Positions 35,940-46,948 of a stretch of 64,000 nucleotides of DNA are shown in pieces. Source of the DNA: AC-32 sp963719275 (GTDB taxonomy: Bacteria > Actinomycetota > Thermoleophilia > Gaiellales > Gaiellaceae); contig CAVRBT010000007.1 in the NCBI GenBank assembly GCA_963719275.1, positions 148,226 to 212,225 on the forward strand. Direction: 5' to 3'. Both the position numbers and the translations under genes were made by a program. Below the pieces are notes generated by a model, which saw nothing but the letters and a program-made list of their open reading frames with translations, did no database searches and had not been told where the DNA came from. Position 1 is the stretch's first letter, and each line of letters starts with the position of its first letter.

Positions 35940-36998
35940 CTAGAAGCGGTTTGTGCCCGCCCGACTCACGTGATCGGGACGACGACGGAAGTCGGAGTCG
36001 AGACCTTCCTCGCCGACGAGTGAGACGAGTCGGCGCAGCCGGACGTAGCGGTCCCCTTCAAAGTCAGCCAGTGTGAGATTGAGCGCGCGATATGCCGACG
36101 CGAGCTCCTGCGCGCCCCGCTCGGCGTCCCAGTCGAGGCGGAGGTCGGGAAAGGCCGCACCGAGCTTCGAGAAGTCGACGCGGTAGGAGCGGTCGTCCGC
36201 GGACGATCCCTCGGCCATCTCGACGGCGCAGCCGGTGACGCGTGAGACGATCTGCGCTAGGTCGCGGACGAGGTAGTTCTGGGCGTCGCTGCCGACGTTG
36301 AATGCCTCGCCGCGAATCCGATCCTCTGGCGCGTCGAGCAGCGCTAGCGCCGTCTTTGCGACGTCGCGCACGTGGACGAGTGGCCGCCAGGCTGTGCCGT
36401 CGCTGAGGAGCCGGATGCGTCCGGTCGTGTGTGCCCATGCCGCGAGGTTGTTCAGCACGATGTCGAGCCGCAGGCGGGGGGAGGCGCCGAAGACGGTCGC
36501 GTTACGCATCGAGACGGGCGTAAATTCGGGGCCGGCGAGTGCGAACAGCCCCTCTTCCGCGCGCACCTTAGACTCGGCGTAGGCGGTCAGCGGATGTAGG
36601 GGCGCCGACTCGTCGAGTGCGTCGTCGGTGCCGGAGGCGCCGTACATCGAGCACGAGGAGGCGAAGATGAAGCGGCGGACGCCCCCCTCCCGCGCCGCCC
36701 GGGCCAGGCGGAGCGTCCCCTCGGCGTTGACGTCGAGGGTCAGCGCCGGATCGAGGCTTCCGAGCGGATCGTTGGAGAGCGCGGCCAGGTGGACGACCGC
36801 ATCGAACCCGGCGAGGTCGTCGGCCCGGACATCGCGGACGTCGCCGATGCGCCCGGCCACCCCATTCGGCTCGGGGCCGAAGTCACAGCCGCGATAGAGG
36901 TCGGCGTCGAAGCCAGCGACGTCATGCCCGCCGGCGGCGAGGAGCGGCGCGAGCACCGCTCCGATGTAGCCGAGATGACCCGTGACGAGGATTCTCAT
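35940..36998 (-). CDS. NAD-dependent epimerase/dehydratase
   Basis: 352 residues. MRILVTGHLGYIGAVLAPLL is the nucleotide-binding start, and it fixes ATG at 36998. FIFASSCSMYGASG and PLTAYAESKVRAEEGL give Ser, Tyr and Lys of the extended SDR active site. AWRPLVHVRDVAKTAL is the later conserved block. The GHLGYIG opening is the branch often paired with C-methyltransferases and DUF4910-like proteins in deoxysugar loci, so it could be the keto-reductase or dehydratase of the cassette at 45.8-51 kb. It is divergent from the DUF4910-like gene, with 73 bases between the two starts. Confidence 0.85.
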   Translation of the reverse strand: MRILVTGHLGYIGAVLAPLLAAGGHDVAGFDADLYRGCDFGPEPNGVAGRIGDVRDVRADDLAGFDAVVHLAALSNDPLGSLDPALTLDVNAEGTLRLARAAREGGVRRFIFASSCSMYGASGTDDALDESAPLHPLTAYAESKVRAEEGLFALAGPEFTPVSMRNATVFGASPRLRLDIVLNNLAAWAHTTGRIRLLSDGTAWRPLVHVRDVAKTALALLDAPEDRIRGEAFNVGSDAQNYLVRDLAQIVSRVTGCAVEMAEGSSADDRSYRVDFSKLGAAFPDLRLDWDAERGAQELASAYRALNLTLADFEGDRYVRLRRLVSLVGEEGLDSDFRRRPDHVSRAGTNRF

Positions 36999-37071
36999 AC
37001 GCTCGCGAACAAACGCTACTGCTCCGGACGTGAGAATCAACGCGACTATCGTCCGGGGAACCTTCGCTGCG

Positions 37072-38367
37072 ATGCCGATCAACTGGGATACCGTCCCGCC
37101 TGCCGAGATCCTCGGGGAGGATCTCCACGAGCATATGCGCGAGCTTTTCCCGCTGCCCCGCAGCCTGACGGGCGACGGGGTCCGCGAGACGCTCGGCGTG
37201 CTCGCCCGCGAGGTACCGCTCGAGCTCGTCGAGACGCCGACGGGCACGCCGATCTTCGACTGGGTGGCACCGCGTGAGTGGAAGCTCCGCGGCGCCTGGA
37301 TCGAGGGCCCGAGCGGCGAGCGGATCGTCGACGCCGCCGACTCGCCGCTGCACGTGCTCGGGTACAGCGTGCCGGTCGACGCCGTGCTGAGCCTCGAGGA
37401 GCTGCGCGCCCACGTGTTCACCCACGAGGACCCCGAACTCGTCCCGTACCGCACGTCGTACTGGACGGAGCAGTGGGGGTTCTGCATGAGCCGCGCCCAG
37501 CTCGAGTCGCTCGAGCCGGGCGGCTACCACGCGGTGGTCGACGCGGAGCTCGTCGATGGCTCACTGACCTCGGGCGAGCTGACGCTGGAGGGCGCCCAGG
37601 AGTCGGAGTTCCTGCTCAGCACGTACATCTGCCATCCGGCGCTCGCGAACGACAACCTTTCCGGGATCGTCGTCCTCTGGGCCCTCGCGAGGACGCTGGC
37701 TCGCCAGCGACTCGAGCACACGTACCGCCTGCTCTGGAGCCCGGGGACGCTGGGGCCTCTCTGCTGGCTCGCGCGTAACCGCGACACGCTCGACCGGGTG
37801 CAGAACGGGCTCGTGATCTCTTGCGTCGGCGACCCCGGGCCGCTGCGGTACAAGCGGAGCCGGCGCGGCGACGCGCCTGTCGATCGCGCCGCCGTGCACG
37901 TCCTTGCGCGCGAGCCGGACAGCATCGTCGACGACTGGCAGCCGACCGGCGGCGACGAGCGCCAGTACTGCTCGCCCGGCTTCGACCTCCCCGTGGGGAC
38001 GCTCTCGCGGACGCCGCACGGGCTCTTCCCCGAGTACCACTCCTCTGCGGACGATCTCACCCTCGTGCAGCCGGAGGCCCTGGCGGCCTCCTACAGGACC
38101 GCACTGGAGATCATCGACGTCGTGGAGACGAACGCGAGCTTCCAGAACCGGTCGCCGTACGGCGAGCCGCAGCTGGGCCGGCGCGGCCTCTACCAGAGCG
38201 TCCCCGACGGCACGAAGCCGGAGCTCGCGTACCTCTGGCTTCTGAGCCTGTCGGACGGCGAGCACGACCTGCTCGCGATCGCCGAGCGCTCGGGGCTGCC
38301 GTACGAGACCGTCCGCTCGGCCGCGGCGACGCTCGCGGAGCACGGCCTGCTCGAGCCCCAGACCTAG
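37072..38367 (+). CDS. DUF4910/DUF2172-like aminopeptidase-family protein with C-terminal HTH
   Basis: 431 residues. ELFPLPRSLTGDGVRETLGV is the N-terminal signature. STYICHPALANDNLSGIVVL contains the His and Asp-Asn metal-site segment of M28-like folds. DDWQPTGGDERQYCSPGFDL and FPEYHSSADDL are further metal-ligand loops. The C-terminal 60 residues (LLAIAERSGLPYETVRSAAA) look like a winged helix. Members are repeatedly found in sugar biosynthesis loci, where they may remove an acyl group or hydrolyse a small conjugate. That role is inference. The ATG at 37072 begins right before the conserved block. Confidence 0.75.
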   Translation: MPINWDTVPPAEILGEDLHEHMRELFPLPRSLTGDGVRETLGVLAREVPLELVETPTGTPIFDWVAPREWKLRGAWIEGPSGERIVDAADSPLHVLGYSVPVDAVLSLEELRAHVFTHEDPELVPYRTSYWTEQWGFCMSRAQLESLEPGGYHAVVDAELVDGSLTSGELTLEGAQESEFLLSTYICHPALANDNLSGIVVLWALARTLARQRLEHTYRLLWSPGTLGPLCWLARNRDTLDRVQNGLVISCVGDPGPLRYKRSRRGDAPVDRAAVHVLAREPDSIVDDWQPTGGDERQYCSPGFDLPVGTLSRTPHGLFPEYHSSADDLTLVQPEALAASYRTALEIIDVVETNASFQNRSPYGEPQLGRRGLYQSVPDGTKPELAYLWLLSLSDGEHDLLAIAERSGLPYETVRSAAATLAEHGLLEPQT

Positions 38368-38470
38368 CCGAACGGCTACCGTCGACCGGTCGATCCGACA
38401 GCAGACCGCTGCTGGCACGTGCGATACATTCGAAGTCGGATTCGGTCGTCAAGACGAAGGGAGACAGCGA

Positions 38471-39370
38471 ATGGGCGCGGTCTACGTTAACGCGGTGATC
38501 AGCGACGAGGAGCGGCGACGCCTGCTCTACGAGGGCGAGCTCTTCGTGCTCTCACCCAGCGAGAGCTCGGCCACGCTAGCCGCGCTCGCGCGCGAGCTGA
38601 GCGAGGAAGCGTTCGCGCCGCACGAGCCGCAGACGGCGCAGGAGAACATGCCGCCGGAGCAGTACGTGGAGATCCTGGCCGACCTGAAGCCGCGCTTCAT
38701 CCACCACCCGCGTGCCAAAGAGCTGATCAAGGGCCTCCTCGCCGAGTTCGGCGCCGACGTCGACAAGACCTACTTCGACGTTCCACGCCTGCGCACGATG
38801 GCGCACGGTGAGTACCTCAAAGCCGGGCTCGCCCTCCAGTTCCACGCCCACCGCGACACGTGGTTCTCGGCGCCAATGGCGCAGCTGAACTGGTGGATGC
38901 CGGTGTACGCGATCGAGTCCGACAACTCGATGGCCTTTCACCAGCGCTACTTCGGTGAGCCAATCAAGAACAGCTCGGCGGACTACGACTACGAGATCTG
39001 GAATCAGACCGGCCGTAAGCAGGCCGCGACGATCGTGAAGAAGGAGACGCGGAAGCAGCCGACGGCGGAGGAGCCGCTCGAGCTCGAGCCCTCCGTCCGC
39101 CTCGTGCCGCCGGTCGGCGGGACGATCATCTTCTCGGCCGCGCAGCTCCACTCCACGGTGCCGAACACCACCGACAAGACGCGCCTCTCGATCGACTTCC
39201 GCACGGTGAACCTCGACGACCTCGCGAACGGCGCCGGCGCGCCGAACCTCGACTCGCACTGCACCGGGACGACGCTGCGCGACTTCCTGCGGGCGAGCGA
39301 CCTCGAGCCGCTGCCCGAGGAGATCGTCGAGCAGTACGCGGTGCCACGCGAAGCCCCCGTCGTCGGCTAG
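38471..39370 (+). CDS. 2OG-Fe(II) oxygenase-like protein
   Basis: 299 residues. LQFHAHRDTWFSAPMAQLNW supplies the HxD iron ligands and LHSTVPNTTDKTRLSIDFR the distal His and the Arg that binds 2-oxoglutarate, in the correct order for the phytanoyl-CoA/PhyH-type oxygenase fold. The first 100 residues are helical and unlike classical members. AAGGGAG about 7 bases before ATG 38471 supports the start. It sits between the DUF4910-like gene and an SDR on the same strand, so it may hydroxylate or oxidise a sugar or lipid intermediate of this locus. Confidence 0.72.
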   Translation: MGAVYVNAVISDEERRRLLYEGELFVLSPSESSATLAALARELSEEAFAPHEPQTAQENMPPEQYVEILADLKPRFIHHPRAKELIKGLLAEFGADVDKTYFDVPRLRTMAHGEYLKAGLALQFHAHRDTWFSAPMAQLNWWMPVYAIESDNSMAFHQRYFGEPIKNSSADYDYEIWNQTGRKQAATIVKKETRKQPTAEEPLELEPSVRLVPPVGGTIIFSAAQLHSTVPNTTDKTRLSIDFRTVNLDDLANGAGAPNLDSHCTGTTLRDFLRASDLEPLPEEIVEQYAVPREAPVVG

Positions 39371-39390
39371 CGCTGCTAGAACCACCGGCC

Positions 39391-40110
39391 GTGAGCGACG
39401 CGACCCGTCTCGCCGGGAGAACCGCGCTCGTCACCGGGGCCGGGGGCGGGATAGGCCGCGCGATCGCGGAGGGACTCGACTCGCGAGGCGCGCGGGTGGC
39501 GCTGGTCGGGCGGCGGCGCGAGCCGCTCGAGGAAGTCGAGGCGGAGCAGGCCGAAATCGTCGTCGCCGACCTGACGTCTGACGACGCGGCGCGCGGCGCG
39601 GTGGACGAGTGCCTCCGGCGCCTCGGCGGGCTCGACGTGCTCGTGCACAGCAACGGGATCCACCGCGCGGGCGCGATCGAGGAGTCGACCGTCGCCGACC
39701 TCGACGCACTCTACGAGGCGAACGTCCGTGCGCCGTTCCTGCTCACGCAACTCCTCCTGCCGGCCCTGCGCGCCTCGTCTGGCCAGATCGTCTTCGTGAA
39801 CTCGAGCACGGGCCTCGAGCCGCGGCCCGGCGTCGGGCTCTTCTCGGCGAGCCAGCACGCACTGCGCGCGATCGCCGACGTGCTCCGCGACGAGGTGAAC
39901 GCCGACGGCATCCGCGTGCTGAACGTCTATCCCGGCCGCACGGCGACGGCGCGGCAGGAGCGGATCTTCCGCGACGAGGGGCGCGAGTACACCCCCGAGC
40001 GGCTCCTCCAGCCGGCAGACATCGCGTCCGTCGTGATCGAGGCACTTGCGGCGCCGCAAACGGCCGAAGTGACCGAGATCCGCATCAGGCCACTGCTCAA
40101 GCCCATGTAG
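39391..40110 (+). CDS. short-chain dehydrogenase/reductase lacking the YxxxK pair
   Basis: A 239-residue Rossmann protein. TALVTGAGGGIGRAIAEGL binds the cofactor, VLVHSNGIHRAGA replaces the NNAG motif, and IVFVNSSTGLEP supplies the active-site Ser. Where YxxxK is expected the sequence reads LFSASQHALRAIAD, so Tyr is Phe and Lys is Gln. NVYPGRTATARQE follows normally. Catalysis by the usual proton relay is therefore not expected. The start is GTG at 39391, 21 bases after the oxygenase stop, which suggests co-transcription. Confidence 0.82.
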   Translation: MSDATRLAGRTALVTGAGGGIGRAIAEGLDSRGARVALVGRRREPLEEVEAEQAEIVVADLTSDDAARGAVDECLRRLGGLDVLVHSNGIHRAGAIEESTVADLDALYEANVRAPFLLTQLLLPALRASSGQIVFVNSSTGLEPRPGVGLFSASQHALRAIADVLRDEVNADGIRVLNVYPGRTATARQERIFRDEGREYTPERLLQPADIASVVIEALAAPQTAEVTEIRIRPLLKPM

Positions 40111-40223
40111 CACGCACGCTCGAGCTGACGAAAACTCCCGAAAGGTTTAGGTTCCTGCCTGAATCCTTGAGGCGTCGACCTGGAGGTGCGACTCTCCGAG
40201 GATCGAGGCTAGGGAGGAGTGCG

Positions 40224-43200
40224 GTGGGCGCTAGCGTGCCTAGTTCTGAGATCGTGGCGGCAAGGTCGTCGGGGTGGCGGCCCTCGCTGCGACGTTCCAC
40301 CGTGTCGCGCACGGGCGTTGCCGTGCTGATCGCCGTCGGGCTCGCCGGAGGGGTCGGCCGCGCCGCTGCGAGAACGTCGGCGCCAACCTCCGGCCGTTCG
40401 CTCCACGCTGCGCCCCCGCGGACGCATACCGCCGCGACCAAGAGCGCCCTCGCGACTCCCGGGCTCGTGGCTGCCTTCGCATTCGACGAGGGCTCGGGGA
40501 CGACGGTCACGGATGCCTCCGGGACCGGAAACAACGGCACGACCTCGAACACGACCTGGGGCGCGGGCAAGAACGGCGGCGCACTCAGCTTCAACGGGAC
40601 GAGCAGCCGCGTAACGATCCCGGACAGCGCCTCGCTCCGCCTCACGACGGCGATGACGCTCGAGGCGTGGGTCGACAAGACGGCCACGAGCTCCGGCTGG
40701 CGCGACGTCCTCTACAAGGGCGACGACAACTACTACCTCTCCGCGAGCTCGGCGCCGAACAACCGGCCGGCCGGCGGCGGGATCATCGGCGGCACGTACG
40801 GCGAGGCGTTCGCTACGACGACGCTGTCCACAAACACCTGGGTGCACCTGGCGCTCACGTACGACGGGACCGCCGTGCGTCTGTTCGTCAACGGCACGCA
40901 GGCCGCGAGCACCGCGAAGACGGGGAGCATCGCGACCTCGACGAACCCGCTCTCGATCGGGAGCGACGCGATCTACGGCCAGTACTTCCAGGGTCTGATC
41001 GACGACGTCCGGGTCTACAACCTCGCACTCACCGCGGCGCAGATCCAGACAGACATGAACACACCGGTGTCGCAGTCGTCGACGGACACTCAGGCACCGA
41101 CTGCACCGGCGACCCTGACGGCGAACGGCGCCAGCAGCACGCGCGTCGACCTCTCGTGGGCCGCGTCGACTGACAACGTCGGCGTCACCGGCTACCGCAT
41201 CGAGCGCTGCCAGGGCGCGGGGTGCTCGAACTTCGCGCAGATCGCGGCGCCCACCGGTACCGGCACGACCTACAGCGACACGAGCGCCGCCGCGAGCACG
41301 ACGTACAATTACCGCGTCCGCGCGGCCGACGCCGCCGGCAACCTCGGCGGCTACAGCCCGACAGCCACCGCGACCACACCGGCTACGACGGACACGCAGG
41401 CGCCCACTGCTCCGGCTACGGCCAGCGCTACGGCAATCAACAGCGGCAGGATCGATGTCTCCTGGGCCGGGTCGAGCGACAACATCGCCGTCACCGGATA
41501 CTTGATCGAGCGCTGCCAGGGCAGCGGCTGCTCGAACTTCGCGCAGGTGGGCTCGATCTCGGGGACCGGCACGAGCTTCACGGACGCCACCGTCGCGCCG
41601 AGCACGAGCTACAGCTATCGCGTCCGTGCCACGGACGCCGCCGGGAATCTGGGCGGCTATTCGCCGACGGCGACGGCGACGACGCCGGCGGCCGCGGACA
41701 CGCAGGCACCAACGGCGCCCGCGACTCTCAACGCAGCCGGCGTCGACACCGGCCGCATCGACCTCAGCTGGACGGCGTCGACCGACAACGTCGCCGTCAC
41801 CGGGTACCTGATTGAGCGCTGCCAGGGCAGCGGCTGCTCGAACTTCACCCAGATCGCCGCGCCTACCGGCACCGGCACCGCCTACGGCGACACAGGCCTC
41901 AGCACGGCGACGACCTACCGGTACCGCGTGCGCGCTACCGACGCGGCCGGCAACCTCGGCGGCTACTCGCCAATCGCGTCGGCAGCCACCGCGGCGGCGC
42001 CGGACACGCAGGCGCCGAGCGCCCCGGCGAGCCTGACCGCGACCGCCGCGACGGGACGCGTCGACCTGAGTTGGCCGGCCGCGTCCGACAACGTCGGCGT
42101 CACCAGCTATCTGATCGAGCGTTGCCAGGGCAGCGGCTGTTCGAACTTCACCCAGATCGCCGCGGCCACCGGCACCGGCACGACGTACGCCGACACGAAC
42201 GTGGCGGCCAACACGAGCTACACCTATCGTGTCCGCGCGACCGACGCCGCCGGCAACCTCGGCGGCTACAGCCCGACTGCCAGCGCCACGACACCCCAGG
42301 CGACGGGACCGTCGCCGGTAGTGGCCTTCTCCTTCAACGCAGGCTCCGGCACGACGGCCACCGACTCGTCCGGGAACGGGAACACGGGCACGCTCGCCAA
42401 CACGGCGTGGGTCCTGGGCAAGTTCGGCAACGCCCTCAGCTTCAACGGCGGGAACTCGGTCGTGACGGTGCCCGACGCGACGTCCCTCCACCTGACCTCG
42501 GCGATGACCCTGGAAGCGTGGGTGGAAAGCACCGGCTCCAACACGAGCTGGACCGATCTGATCTACAAGGGCGACGACAACTACTACCTATCCGGCAGCT
42601 CGTGGCCCACGAACGTCCCGGGGGCGGGCGGGACGATGGGTGGCAGGTCGGCCCAGGTCTTCGGCGCAAGCGTGCTGCCGTCGAACACGTGGGTCCACCT
42701 CGCCGCCACCTACGACGGCTCGACACTGCGGCTGTACGTCAACGGCACGGAGGCCTCGAGCACGCCCACGACCGGCAGCCTCGTAACGTCGGCGAACCCG
42801 CTCACGATCGGGGGCGACTCGATCTACGGCCAGTACTTCCGCGGTCTGATCGACGAGGTCAGGGTCTACAACGTGGCGCTCACGCCCGGTCAGATTCAGT
42901 CGGACATGGCCACGCCGATCCCGGGCGGCGGCGGAGTCGTCGACATGCAGCCGCCGACCGTCATGATCAGCGCTCCCGCGGCCGGCGCGAGCGTCGCGGA
43001 CACGGTCAACGTGACCGCGAACGCCAGCGACGACGTGGGCGTGGCAGGCGTGAGGTTCTCCGTCGAACGGGGTCGCTGCCGGGCCCGAGGACCTGAGCGC
43101 ACCGTACACCTTCAGCTGGGACACGCACCTGCTCGCGAACGGGACGCACACCCTGACGGCGCAGGCGCGAGATCAGGCCGGGAATGTGTCGGTCTCGACA

Positions 43201-45768
43201 CCGGTCACGGTGAGCGTCGCGAACAGCGGCGTCTTCCAGAACGAGATCCTGGCGACACAGTTCACTCTCCCGACGAGCTTCGCCTTCCTCCCCGACGGCC
43301 GGATGCTCGTCGCGCAGATGCCGGGCACGGTCAAGGTCCTGCCGCCGCCGTACACGACTCCCGACCCGACGCCGTTCCTGACGCTCTCGAACATCTCGCC
43401 GGTGACCACGGTCAACGGCGACATCAACGGGCTGATGAACATCGCGGTCGACCCAAACTTCGCGACGAATCACTACTTCTACGTCAACTACACCTCGGGG
43501 AGCCCGTACCGGAACCGGATCTCGCGCTTCACCGCCAACGCTGCCGTGAACGGCACCGTCGCCGGGAGCGAGCTGATCCTGTACCAGGACACCACGACCG
43601 CGGGCGCCGACCACCACGGCGGCGCGATCATGTTCGGCAACGACGGCAAGCTTTACCTTACGACGGGCGACGAGGTGAGCGTCCCCTCCGACGCGCAGAA
43701 CCTCTCGAGCGGCCACGGCAAGGTGCTCCGGCTTAACCCGGACGGCACCGTGCCGACCGACAACCCCTTCTACGACGGTTCCGGGCCGAACTTCGACGCG
43801 ATCTGGGCGTACGGCCTGCGGAACCCGTTCCGCGCCTTCTACGACTCGCCGACCGGCCACATGTTCATCGGCGATGTGGGCGGCAACAACTCGCCGACGG
43901 CGACGGAGCACATCGACCTCGGGGCGCCCGGCGCGAACTACGCCTGGCCGAACTGCGAGAGCAACTGCCCCTCGCCGCCCTACACCAACGGCATCTACAA
44001 CTACGCGCACCCCAACAGCGAAGCAGCCGTCGTCGCCGGCTTCGTCTACCGCGGGAGCCAGTTCCCGGCCTCCTACCAGGGGAGCTTCTTCTTCGGCGAC
44101 TACGCCCAGAACTGGATCAAGCGCCTGACCCTCGACGCGAGCGGCAACGTCACCGGCGTCTTCAACTTCGTACCGGCCGACGGCTCGATCAACGGCCCGC
44201 TCGTCGGCAACGTCACCGACCTGCAGCAGGGGCCGGACGGCGCGCTGTACTACCTCGACATCGGCTTCGACGACGTCACCGACAACGTCGTCACGCCGAA
44301 GATCAGGCGCATCCGCTATGTGCAGGCGAATCTGCCTCCGGTCGCGGCAGCAGCGGCCGACCAGACGCAGGGCCCGGCGCCTCTCACCGTCAACTTCTCG
44401 AGCGCCGGCTCCTCGGATCCCGAGGGCCAGCCGCTGACCTACAGCTGGGACTTCGGCGACGGCGCCACCTCCACCGCCGCGAACCCGCAGCACACCTACA
44501 CGGCCGCCGGCCGCTACACCGTCCGCCTCTCGGTTTCCGACGGCAACACCTCGACCCTCGCCGCCCCGTTGACGATCACCGCCGGCTCGCCGCCGGTCCC
44601 GACGATCCTCTCGCCCGCGGACGGCTCGACGTTCCACGGCGGAGACGTCATCTCCTTCAGCGGCGCCGCCACCGACGCGGAGGACGGCACGCTGCCGCCG
44701 AGCGCGTTCACGTGGGAGATGGACCTGCTCCACGCGACGCACGTCCACCCCGGCCTCCCGGTCAGCGGCATCTCGAGCGGGACCTTCACCATCCCGACGA
44801 GCGGCCACGACTTCACCGGCAACGTCCGCTACAAGCTCTCGCTGACGGTCACCGACTCCAACGGGATCTCGACGACGACGTCGGTGATCATCTGGCCGCA
44901 GAAGGTCAACCTCACCTTCAACAGCGTCCCGCAGGGCCTCACCTTGAACGTGAACGGGCTACCGGCGACGACGCCGTTCGTCCACGACGACCTGATCGGG
45001 TTCAATGACGTCGTCCAGGCGTCCAACCAGACGCTCGGGTCGACGAATTACACGTTCGGCTCGTGGTCCGACGGCGGCGCGCAACAGCACACTATCGTCG
45101 TGCCCAGCACCGACCAGTCGTACACGGCGAGCTTCACGGCGCCGGCCGCGGCGCCCGGCTTCGTGCAGGTGGCGGCCTCGACCCCGCAGACGCGACAGAC
45201 GACGGTCTCCACCTCACTCCCGAACGCGGAGACCGCCGGTGACCTGAACGTGGTCGTGATCGGCTTCGACAACGCCACCTCGAACATCGTCACCGTGACT
45301 GACAGCGCGGGCAACTCGTACCAGCCCGCCGCTCCGATCAAGCGGAGCGCGGGCGACAGCCAGGCGATCTACTACGCCAGGAACATCCTGCCCGGGTTGT
45401 TCAACACGGTGACAGTCACTCTGAACACGCCGACTCCCTACGTCGATGTCCGGGTCGCCGAGTACTTCGGGCTCGACCCGACGAACCCGCTCGACGTCAC
45501 GGCGTCGGGCAGCGGCAAGAGCACAGCGCCGAACAGCGGCTCCGCCACGACGACGTCGCCGGTCGAGCTGCTCGTCGGCGGCGGCACGACGATGGGCAGC
45601 TTCATCTCGCCGGGGAGCGGCTTCACCTCGCGCATCATTACGAGCCCGGACGCGGACATCCTCGAGGACCGCGTCGTGTCGGCCGCCGGCAGTTACAGCG
45701 CCACGGCCACCGCGAAGAACGCGAACTGGGTGATGCAGCTCGCGACGTTCCGCGCCGCGGGGCAGTGA
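40224..45768 (+). CDS. giant secreted LamG-FnIII-sugar dehydrogenase-like protein, frameshifted
   Basis: About 1,848 codons. GTG at 40224 follows AGGGAGGAG and begins an N-terminal signal segment (VAVLIAVGLAGGVGRAAA). In order come a LamG/concanavalin-like domain (TWVHLALTYDGTAVRLFVNG), four FnIII repeats of about 97 residues (GGYSPTATATTP ends), a second LamG, an Ig-like unit and then a six-bladed propeller of the PQQ-dependent glucose/sorbosone dehydrogenase type (AFLPDGRMLVAQ ... GADHHGGAIMFGNDGKLYLT ... IWAYGLRNPFR). A PKD domain (YSWDFGDG) and a jelly-roll-like end follow. One extra base near 43066, between the Ig-like unit and the propeller, splits it. Confidence 0.85.
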
Positions 45769-45771
45769 CCC

Positions 45772-46302
45772 TCAGGCGAAGCTCGGCCAGGCGCAGTCCT
45801 TGGCGCTGATCGTGCGCTCCGCCGTCTCGGGCCACTCGATCCCCAACGCGGGATCGTCCCAGCGGAAGCCGGACGACGCCTCCGGTACGTACGGGTCGGA
45901 CATCATGTAGAGGACGTCGGTTGCATCTTCGAGCGTCTGGAAGCCGTGCGCGAACCCCTTCGGGACGTACAGCGCCCTCCCGCTCGCCGCGTCGAGCTCG
46001 AGGCCGATCCACTGCGCGTAGGTGTCGGAGCCCGGCCGCAGGTCGACGATCACGTCGTAGATGGCGCCGGCCGCGCAGCGCACGAGCTTGACCTCCTGGT
46101 GTGGCGGCGTCTGGAAGTGCAGTCCTCGCAACGTCCCTGCGCGGGCGTTGCGGGAGATGCTGCACTGAGCGACCTCGACCGAGAGCCCGTGCTCCGCGAA
46201 CTCGTCCCGACACCAGGTGCGCGCGAACGCACCCCGCTCGTCCACGAACGGCTCGAGCTCGACGACGTACGCGCCCTCGAGCTTCGTCGGTACGAACCTC
46301 AC
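45772..46302 (-). CDS. rfbC: dTDP-4-dehydrorhamnose 3,5-epimerase-like (RmlC family)
   Basis: A 176-residue cupin. The motifs GTLRGLHFQTPPHQEVKLVR (catalytic His), IYDVIVDLRPGSDT, VPKGFAHGFQTL and the C-terminal DPALGIEWP match RmlC and relatives. It epimerises C3 and/or C5 of a 4-keto-6-deoxy nucleotide sugar. The CDP-glucose and C-methyltransferase context means the substrate may be a CDP sugar, not dTDP-rhamnose precursors. GTG at 46302 overlaps the stop of the PIG-L gene (GTGA), so the reading frame upstream of it is not used. Confidence 0.85.
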   Translation of the reverse strand: MRFVPTKLEGAYVVELEPFVDERGAFARTWCRDEFAEHGLSVEVAQCSISRNARAGTLRGLHFQTPPHQEVKLVRCAAGAIYDVIVDLRPGSDTYAQWIGLELDAASGRALYVPKGFAHGFQTLEDATDVLYMMSDPYVPEASSGFRWDDPALGIEWPETAERTISAKDCAWPSFA

Positions 46303-46948
46303 GCGGCGAGCACCGCCTTCCGCGCCGTGAACGCCTCCGCGAAGCGCTCCGGCGCGACGCACTCCATTCCCCGGATCCGCATCAGGCCCTTGAACGTCTC
46401 GCGGTCGAACCAGTGCTTACCCGCCTGGCTCGGGAAGTGGCGCTCGAGCAACTCGAGCTTCTGCTCAACGACGGCCCCGTCCAGCGGGAAGAACACGTTC
46501 GGGCGACCGATGTCGCCGTCCACCTTCGGAATCTCGTACTCGAGGATCAGGTGGTTGCGGAACGTGTTCCAGGTCAGCTCGCACGCGAGCCGGTGGTCCT
46601 GATGGAAGTCGTAGTGCGAGTGCGTGAACACGACCTGCGGGTCGACACGACCCTTGAGCCCCTCGAAGACGTCCTTCACCTCGCCGCCGACGTAGGGCAG
46701 GAATCCGTCGCGGAATTCGTGCACCTCGACCCGCGCCACCGCGCAGCCGGCGAGGAAGTCGGCCGCGCTCGCGCGCGCCTCGTCCGCGCGCGGTCCGGCC
46801 GACGCGAGCACGACCCAGTCGACCTCGAGCTCCGGGTTGGCGCGCGCGAGCGCGAGGAGCGTCCCCCGCACCCGATCTCGACGTCGTCCGCGTGGCAGCC
46901 GATCGCGAGGACGCGGCGAAGCGGCTCAGCCGGCGAGAGGCTCAGCAT
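46299..46948 (-). CDS. PIG-L family deacetylase, frameshifted
   Basis: About 216 residues if repaired. ATG at 46948 starts PLRRVLAIGCHADDVEIGCGG, the HADD metal-binding motif. In the second frame, FTHSHYDFHQDHRLACELTW gives the HxxxH-like site and the rest of the fold follows (NVFFPLDGAVVEQKLELL). The break lies in the G5 run at 46863-46867. A sixth G would restore the frame. PIG-L enzymes remove N-acetyl groups from sugars, so here the product would be an amino sugar. It overlaps both neighbours, which indicates a tight operon. Confidence 0.8.

Noticed and set aside
40209..42491. 760-codon minus-strand ORF
   Set aside because: Antisense shadow of the FnIII repeats of the LamG giant; its own repeats simply mirror the opposite strand.
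43006..44808. 600-codon minus-strand ORF
   Set aside because: Antisense shadow of the sugar-dehydrogenase propeller; no recognisable domain.
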